Assembly: GCA_905234005.1 (NCBI GenBank)
Contig: CAJOFW010000078.1
Coordinates: 2,194-8,478 of the forward strand
Direction: 5' to 3'
Source: an uncultured Oscillospiraceae bacterium
GTDB lineage: Bacteria > Bacillota > Clostridia > Oscillospirales > Oscillospiraceae
Length of the DNA stretch: 6,285 nt
Part shown: piece by piece, positions 6,109-6,285 of the stretch
How the letters are laid out: each line of letters begins with the position of its first letter
How positions within the stretch are numbered: the first letter of the stretch is position 1
Program-made: the position numbers and the translations under genes
Notes under the pieces: model-generated
Databases searched by the model: none
Told to the model about the DNA's origin: nothing
The model's input: only the letters and a program-made list of their open reading frames with translations

Positions 6109-6141
6109 AGGAGGGGCTGAGTAAGCCCCTCCTTTACTGTT
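6109..6141 (+). terminator. Hairpin terminator of the GH5-transporter operon
   Basis: AGGAGGGGCT (6109-6118) and AGCCCCTCCT (6124-6133) form a perfect 10-bp GC-rich stem with a 5-base loop, followed by TTACTGTT. The T-tract is imperfect, but the stem is strong. It lies about 145 nt downstream of the transporter stop. Confidence 0.75.
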
Positions 6142-6182
6142 ACCCCTTGTCAGACAGGATTGCGGTTTGCCTTCCGGCGCGA

Positions 6183-6284
6183 TCAGGATGGCCGCGGAAG
6201 GATTGTCATGCTGTGCTTTCCGGCAGCGCCGATAATGGGGAAGACGATGGAGAAGGCGCTGTGATGATACAACAGGCGCGCTGC
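6183..6284 (-). CDS. Possible C-terminal end of a convergent gene (partial)
   Basis: A minus-strand frame enters from the right edge and runs 33 codons to a TGA at 6183-6185. Its core reads YHHSAFSIVFPIIGAAGKHSM. Third positions in that core are mostly C or G, as in the window's real genes. No family is recognised and the fragment is too short to judge. A convergent gene here would share the hairpin at 6109-6133 as a common end point. The alternative is that 6142-6285 is non-coding; I see nothing else in it. Confidence 0.2.
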   Translation of the reverse strand, partial: AARLLYHHSAFSIVFPIIGAAGKHSMTILPRPS

Positions 6285-6285
6285 G

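Overview
The window looks like a sugar-scavenging locus from a GC-rich anaerobic Clostridia-type member of the Bacillota, perhaps an Oscillospiraceae-like gut or rumen organism. This rests on strong AGGAG-type ribosome binding sites, GC-rich third codon positions, and the typical partnership of an AraC regulator, cytoplasmic glycoside hydrolases and a GPH-family sugar symporter. The taxon is an inference; no rRNA or other marker is present.

Layout: the left end (1-115) has no recognised gene. It holds short direct and inverted repeats that run into the 3' end of the first gene. On the minus strand lies a family 43 glycoside hydrolase of the beta-xylosidase type (116-1747). A 106-bp divergent intergenic region separates it from a plus-strand AraC-family regulator (1854-3161), whose sensor domain is interrupted by a 16-unit in-frame hexanucleotide repeat. 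A 160-bp intergenic region follows. It holds two adjacent dyads just after the regulator, then a pair of direct repeats about 21 bp apart, placed immediately upstream of a promoter with a good -10 and no recognisable -35. That promoter would drive a two-gene unit: a family 5 glycoside hydrolase (3322-4497) and a 12-helix GPH cation:sugar symporter (4533-5963). A possible 37-codon small ORF and a strong hairpin end the unit (about 6109-6141). The last 150 bp hold no clear gene, only a weak hint of the C-terminus of a convergent gene.

How it fits together (inference): the symporter imports short oligosaccharides or glycosides. The two hydrolases lack signal peptides, so they would cut the sugars in the cytoplasm: the family 43 enzyme removing xylose and/or arabinose, the family 5 enzyme acting on a beta-glucan-like or beta-glucoside substrate. 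The AraC protein would sense a sugar and activate the GH5-transporter operon, and possibly the divergent GH43 gene.

I see no previously undescribed multi-gene system here. The most interesting signals are the hexamer repeat inside the regulator's sensor domain, the araI-like operator geometry before the GH5 gene, and a 13-bp inverted repeat centred on the GH43 stop codon.
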